Assembly: GCF_024297065.1 (NCBI RefSeq)
Contig: NZ_CP101114.1
Location: 558,001 to 622,000 of the forward strand
DNA: 64,000 nucleotides
Source of the DNA: Bartonella harrusi
GTDB lineage: Bacteria > Pseudomonadota > Alphaproteobacteria > Rhizobiales > Rhizobiaceae
Direction: 5' to 3'
Part shown: positions 59,039 to 64,000 of the stretch, one piece after another
How positions within the stretch are numbered: position 1 is the stretch's first letter
Layout: each line of letters opens with the position of its first letter
Translations under genes and position numbers: made by a program
Notes under the pieces: model-generated
Databases searched by the model: none
What the model was told of the DNA's origin: nothing
Seen by the model: the letters and a program-made list of their open reading frames with translations, nothing else

Positions 59039-59821
59039 TTAATTGAAATTAAAATGCGCCCAAACAGGAATATGGTCTGAAGGTTTTTGATATCCTCTTA
59101 CTTCTTTTTGGCTATAAGCACAGATAAGTTGATCGACCGCTTCTGGTGATAAGAGAAAGTGATCAATGCGAATCCCATTATTTTTAAGCCATGCACCAGC
59201 TTGAAAATCCCAGAAGCTAAATGAGGGGGTTTCTGTGACATTACGAATAGCGTCATAAAAACCTAAATGAACAATGCGTTGGAACGCTTGTCTTGTTTGT
59301 GGGAGAAATAAGGCATCTTGATTCCATTGCTGAGGATTTTTGGCATCTAATAAGGTAGGAATGACATTATAATCACCAGCGAGAATGAGAGGTTCTTCAT
59401 AGGCAAGCAAAGATTTGGCATGTGCGTATAATCTTTCCATCCATTGCATCTTATAAGGATATTTTTCGCTTTTGACAGGGTTTCCATTCGGTAGATAGAG
59501 AGAAGCAACGCGGATAACGCTTTTATTTATTGAAAAAATGGCTTCAATGTATCGTGTTTGTTCATCATTCTCATTGCCTGGTAACCGGCGAATAACTTCA
59601 TCAGGTGTTTTTTTAGAGAGTATCGCCACGCCATTAAAACTTTTTTGTCCGTGTGTCTCTATGTGATAACCTAAATCTTCAATTGCGTCGCGTGGAAAAT
59701 TTTCATCGGTACTTTTAATTTCTTGTAAACAAACTATATCAGGCTGACTTTGTTGTAGCCATTGATACAGTGTCTCATGTCGTGCTTTTATTCCAGCAAT
59801 ATTCCACGTTACTATTTTCAT
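59039..59821 (-). CDS. xthA: Exodeoxyribonuclease III
   Basis: The 260-residue enzyme has MKIVTWNIAGIKARH, the catalytic Glu in VCLQEIKS, the loop AGDYNVIP with its Asp, and the C-terminal SDHIPVWAHF. It nicks DNA at abasic sites in base-excision repair. ATG 59821 is preferred to 59830 because most family members start MKI. Confidence 0.94.
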   Translation of the reverse strand: MKIVTWNIAGIKARHETLYQWLQQSQPDIVCLQEIKSTDENFPRDAIEDLGYHIETHGQKSFNGVAILSKKTPDEVIRRLPGNENDEQTRYIEAIFSINKSVIRVASLYLPNGNPVKSEKYPYKMQWMERLYAHAKSLLAYEEPLILAGDYNVIPTLLDAKNPQQWNQDALFLPQTRQAFQRIVHLGFYDAIRNVTETPSFSFWDFQAGAWLKNNGIRIDHFLLSPEAVDQLICAYSQKEVRGYQKPSDHIPVWAHFNFN

Positions 59822-60311
59822 GTCGCTCATTGTTTATATTCTATTTTAATATTCAATTTGTTGAATTACAAAATTAAAGTGTTTTATGGATATCCACAAT
59901 ATGCTGTGCAGAGAGATGTTCTTATGGGAATTGAATTTATCAAGAGTTTCTGTAAAAGCCAAATTTAAAGTATCATTTATTTTCATTTTAAAAATTTTTT
60001 TAATGTTTAGTTCTTGACGAATGTATATGTTCTCGCTATTAGAGAATAATATAAATGACGTGAGAATGACTAATAGTTTTTGGTGTTTGTTCAGGAATTC
60101 ATTCAAACGTGTTTTATTTTAAGATTAAAAGCAAATGCTGGTGCAAAAGGCTATTGCCTTCTCTGCTTGTAATCGGGTAAGCTGTTTATAACAGGTATGC
60201 CCGATTTTGTGTGTGAGTTTAGTTGTTTGCTCCGATTTTATCGGATATCAGATAAATGAATAAAAGACCCAAGTGGGTGAGACAAATTTAGGTCGAAAAG
60301 AGGAAGGTTGC
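59822..60311. other. str operon upstream region
   Basis: Some 490 bases divide divergent xthA and rpsL. A minus-strand open frame at 59846-60106 has a hydrophobic start but no ribosome-binding site and is doubtful. A short hairpin CCGAT...ATCGG (60234-60246) sits in the rpsL leader, and AGGAAGG precedes the rpsL ATG. Confidence 0.5.
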
Positions 60312-60683
60312 ATGCCTACCGTAAATCAGTTGATTCGCAAGCCGCGTATAGCGCCAGTTAAGCGCAATAAGGTTCCTGCTCTTCAATCGAATCCGCAGAA
60401 GCGTGGGGTTTGTACTCGTGTCTATACAACGACGCCGAAGAAACCAAATTCTGCACTTCGTAAAGTTGCTAAAGTTCGTTTGACAAATGGATTTGAAGTG
60501 ATTGGTTATATTCCTGGAGAAGGGCATAATCTTCAAGAACACTCTGTTGTAATGATTCGAGGTGGTCGTGTGAAGGATCTGCCAGGGGTTCGTTATCACA
60601 TTATTCGTGGTTTGCTTGATACGCAGGGTGTCAAGAATCGTAAACAGCGTCGTTCAAAATATGGCGCAAAGCGTCCAAAATAA
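60312..60683 (+). CDS. rpsL: 30S ribosomal protein S12
   Basis: The 123-residue protein begins [19 protein letters not shown] and has the S12 core ([31 protein letters not shown]). ATG 60312 with AGGAAGG before it is clearly the start, not an upstream frame opening at 60273. The two Lys residues in PKKPNS and GRVKDL are the wild-type, streptomycin-sensitive form. Confidence 0.98.
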   Translation: MPTVNQLIRKPRIAPVKRNKVPALQSNPQKRGVCTRVYTTTPKKPNSALRKVAKVRLTNGFEVIGYIPGEGHNLQEHSVVMIRGGRVKDLPGVRYHIIRGLLDTQGVKNRKQRRSKYGAKRPK

Positions 60684-60703
60684 AACATCTAAAGTAATAT
60701 TGA

Positions 60704-61186
<483 letters not shown>

Positions 61187-61212
61187 GCGTGTTTTAAATT
61201 AAGGCAAATACA

Positions 61213-63297
61213 ATGGCTCGTGAATATAAAATTGAAGACTATCGTAATTTTGGTATTATGGCGCATATTGATGCTGGTAAGACCACAATGACTGAGCGTA
61301 TTTTGTTTTACACGGGTAAGAGTCATAAAATTGGTGAAACCCATGATGGTGCTTCTACAATGGACTGGATGGAGCAGGAGCAGGAACGTGGTATTACCAT
61401 TACATCTGCTGCGACAACGACCTTTTGGGAAGGGCGTGATGGTAGAAAGCGGCGCTTTAATATCATTGATACGCCAGGGCACGTTGATTTTACAATTGAG
61501 GTTGAGCGTTCTTTGCGTGTTCTTGATGGCGCGATAGCATTGCTGGATGCAAACGCTGGTGTCGAGCCTCAAACAGAAACTGTTTGGAGGCAAGCTGAGA
61601 AGTATCGTGTACCGCGTATGGTTTTTGTTAATAAAATGGATAAGATAGGTGCTGATTTCTATCGTAGTGTAGAAATGGTTGGTTCGCGGTTGGGGGCTAG
61701 GGCGCTTGTTTTGCAGTTGCCAATTGGTGCTGAAAATGATTTTGAAGGTGTTGTTGATCTTGTTGAGATGAAGGCGTTGAAGTGGGATGGTTCCATTGGT
61801 GCTTCAGCGGTTGTCAGTGAAATTCCATCTGATTTAAGAGAGAAAGCGGAAGAATATCGTGAAAAATTAATTGAGATGGCAGTTGAAGTTGATGAAGCTG
61901 CGACGGAAGCTTATTTGGAAGGTGATATGCCAACCAATGAAGAGCTTGTTGCTCTTATTCGTAGGGGAACGATAGAGGTTCAGTTTCATCCGGTTTTATG
62001 TGGTACAGCCTTTAAGAATAAGGGGGTTCAGCCGCTTTTAGATGCTGTTGTTTCTTTTCTTCCTTCTCCTGTTGATGTTCCGGCGATTAGTGGTATTGAT
62101 GTGAAGACTGAGTCTGAAATAACACGTGAATCTTCGGATGATGCTCCTCTTTCTATGCTTGCTTTTAAAATTATGAATGATCCATTTGTTGGTTCGTTGA
62201 CTTTTTGTCGTATTTATTCCGGTAAAGTTCAAAAAGGTGTTTCTCTTGAAAATACCGTAAAAAGAAAGAAGGAGCGCTTGGGACGCATGCTTCAAATGCA
62301 TTCAAATTCTCGTGAGGATATTGAAGAGGCGTTTGCTGGTGATATTGTTGCTCTTGCTGGGCTTAAAGAGACAACAACGGGTGATACGCTTTGCGATCCT
62401 TTAAAGCCTATTATTTTAGAGCGGATGGATTTTCCTGAGCCTGTTATTGAGATCGCGATTGAGCCAAAAACGAAGGCAGATCAGGAAAAAATGGGTATAG
62501 CGCTCAATCGTTTGGCGGCTGAAGATCCTTCATTTCGTGTAAAATCTGATGAGGAATCAGGGCAGACTATTATAGCTGGAATGGGCGAGCTTCATCTTGA
62601 TATTATTGTTGATCGTATGCGGCGTGAGTTTAAGGTTGAAGCAAATATTGGACAGCCTCAAGTTGCTTATCGTGAATCGATTACTAAAATGGCAGAAATT
62701 GATTATACGCATAAGAAGCAATCTGGTGGTGCTGGGCAGTTTGCTCGTGTAAAAATTGTTTTTGAGCCTCATGAAGGGGATGATTTTATTTTTGAATCAA
62801 AGATTGTTGGTGGAGCAGTTCCTAAGGAATATATTCCAGGTGTTCAAAAAGGGATTGAGAGTGTTATGGGGTCGGGGCCTCTTGCAGGATTTCCTATGCT
62901 TGGTGTCAAGGCGACTTTGATTGATGGTGGTTATCACGATGTTGATTCTTCCGTTTTGGCTTTTGAGATTGCTGCTCGTGCTGCTTTTCGTGATGGAGCA
63001 AAGAAAGCTGGTGCGCAGCTTCTTGAACCCATTATGAAGGTAGAGGTTGTAACTCCGGAAGATTATGTTGGCGATGTTATTGGCGATCTAAATTCTCGTC
63101 GTGGACAGATTTCAGGAACTGAGGCGCGTGGTATTGCCACAGTTGTGAATGCAATGGTTCCTTTGGCAAATATGTTTGGTTATGTGAATACTCTTCGTTC
63201 GATGAGTCAGGGGCGTGCGCAGTATACGATGCAGTTTGATCATTACGAGCCTGTTCCTTCGGCTGTTGCTTTGGAGATTCAAAAGAAATACGTGTAA
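61213..63297 (+). CDS. fusA: Elongation factor G
   Basis: The 694-residue GTPase has G1 AHIDAGKTT, the switch [12 protein letters not shown]3 DTPGHVDF, G4 NKMD, and the C-terminal domains with [18 protein letters not shown]. It moves tRNA and mRNA through the ribosome. Length and motifs are normal. Confidence 0.98.
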   Translation: MAREYKIEDYRNFGIMAHIDAGKTTMTERILFYTGKSHKIGETHDGASTMDWMEQEQERGITITSAATTTFWEGRDGRKRRFNIIDTPGHVDFTIEVERSLRVLDGAIALLDANAGVEPQTETVWRQAEKYRVPRMVFVNKMDKIGADFYRSVEMVGSRLGARALVLQLPIGAENDFEGVVDLVEMKALKWDGSIGASAVVSEIPSDLREKAEEYREKLIEMAVEVDEAATEAYLEGDMPTNEELVALIRRGTIEVQFHPVLCGTAFKNKGVQPLLDAVVSFLPSPVDVPAISGIDVKTESEITRESSDDAPLSMLAFKIMNDPFVGSLTFCRIYSGKVQKGVSLENTVKRKKERLGRMLQMHSNSREDIEEAFAGDIVALAGLKETTTGDTLCDPLKPIILERMDFPEPVIEIAIEPKTKADQEKMGIALNRLAAEDPSFRVKSDEESGQTIIAGMGELHLDIIVDRMRREFKVEANIGQPQVAYRESITKMAEIDYTHKKQSGGAGQFARVKIVFEPHEGDDFIFESKIVGGAVPKEYIPGVQKGIESVMGSGPLAGFPMLGVKATLIDGGYHDVDSSVLAFEIAARAAFRDGAKKAGAQLLEPIMKVEVVTPEDYVGDVIGDLNSRRGQISGTEARGIATVVNAMVPLANMFGYVNTLRSMSQGRAQYTMQFDHYEPVPSAVALEIQKKYV

Positions 63298-63358
63298 TTT
63301 TATTACATTATTAATTTTTAACTTAGTCCTTGATTTGGACGGAAAATGGAGAGCTCAA

Positions 63359-64000
63359 ATGGCAAAGAGCAAATTTGAACGTACGAAGCCGCATGTTAAT
63401 ATTGGTACGATTGGTCACGTTGACCATGGGAAGACCTCGTTGACAGCAGCAATTACGAAATATTTTGGTGAATTTAAAGCATATGACCAAATTGATGCGG
63501 CACCAGAGGAACGTGCCCGTGGAATTACCATTTCTACAGCGCATGTTGAGTATGAAACAGAGAAGAGGCACTATGCACACGTTGATTGCCCTGGTCACGC
63601 AGATTATGTGAAAAACATGATCACAGGAGCAGCACAGATGGATGGAGCGATTTTGGTTGTTTCTGCTGCTGATGGTCCAATGCCTCAAACACGTGAGCAT
63701 ATTCTTCTCGCACGCCAAGTTGGTGTTCCAGCGATTGTGGTTTTTCTAAATAAAGTTGATCAGGTTGATGATGCTGAGCTTTTGGAGCTTGTTGAGCTTG
63801 AAGTGCGTGAGCTGTTATCAAAATATGATTTTCCAGGAGATGAAATACCCATTGTGAAAGGTTCTGCATTGGCTGCTCTTGAAGATAAAGATAAAAGCAT
63901 TGGTGAAGATGCGGTTCGTCTTTTGATGAGTGAAGTTGATAATTATATCCCTACACCGGAACGTCCTGTTGATCAGCCATTTTTGATGCCGATTGAGGAT
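63359..64000 (+). CDS. tuf: Elongation factor Tu, 5' part (runs off the window)
   Basis: The first 214 residues are present: [21 protein letters not shown]1 [24 protein letters not shown]3 DCPGHADY and G4 (NKVD in [10 protein letters not shown]). The rest lies beyond the edge. GGAGAG precedes the ATG. EF-Tu brings aminoacyl-tRNA to the ribosome. Confidence 0.98.
   Translation, partial: MAKSKFERTKPHVNIGTIGHVDHGKTSLTAAITKYFGEFKAYDQIDAAPEERARGITISTAHVEYETEKRHYAHVDCPGHADYVKNMITGAAQMDGAILVVSAADGPMPQTREHILLARQVGVPAIVVFLNKVDQVDDAELLELVELEVRELLSKYDFPGDEIPIVKGSALAALEDKDKSIGEDAVRLLMSEVDNYIPTPERPVDQPFLMPIED

Noticed and set aside
59846..60106. An 86-aa minus-strand frame before rpsL
   Set aside because: It has a hydrophobic start but no ribosome-binding site and lies within the promoter region of the str operon; not enough to call.

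Overview
The window looks like chromosome from a Bartonella species (Alphaproteobacteria, Hyphomicrobiales). The DNA is AT-rich. The conserved blocks follow Brucella/Bartonella gene order (pyrE, a DUF2062 protein, acpS, lepB, rnc, era, recO; a TolC-type protein, PopZ, valS; rpsL, rpsG, fusA, tuf), and there is an Omp2b/Omp43-type porin. All identifications come from reading protein sequence and motifs; no database search was run.

Layout: 1-6150 is a plus-strand housekeeping run (end of pyrE, DUF2062, acpS, lepB, rnc, era, recO, panC, panB) with several overlapping genes. 6564-12638 holds an HD hydrolase, a YgfZ-like protein, dihydroorotase, a TIGR02301-like protein, cysS and a DUF421 protein. 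12851-16390 has an Atm1-type ABC exporter and the phosphatidylethanolamine genes psd and pssA. 16470-25441 is minus strand: an SDR, purF, cvpA, radA, dnaB, rplI, a DUF2232 protein, rpsR and rpsF. A PAP2 phosphatase follows.

26374-32205 is accessory DNA. A decayed tyrosine-recombinase gene lies beside a compact minus-strand cluster: a 50-aa peptide, a JmjC/cupin-like oxygenase, an MFS transporter, an unknown 224-aa protein and a methyltransferase broken by a one-base frameshift. The layout resembles a ribosomally made, post-translationally modified peptide (RiPP) cluster. It is the best candidate here for an undescribed system.

35.5-42.1 kb is a decayed prophage with three toxin-antitoxin modules: duplicated repressor-like genes, a truncated tail gene D, a HigBA-like pair with a nonsense codon in the toxin, an apparently intact MazEF-like pair, endolysin and spanin genes, a frameshifted YafQ toxin with its DinJ/RelB antitoxin, and a frameshifted XRE gene. 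It ends near tRNA-Ser. Then come a porin, a partial porin copy, an unusual isopropylmalate-dehydrogenase/CinA-like fusion gene, and tRNA-Asn and tRNA-Cys.

48.5-64 kb returns to core genes: a PCMT-family methyltransferase, a TolC-type channel, popZ, valS, a heavily decayed gene that reads as ExoR, a glutamate/aspartate ABC transporter, xthA and the str operon, running off the end inside tuf. One-base slips at A or T runs recur in the accessory genes. They may be true decay or sequencing error, and this matters for every pseudogene call in those regions.
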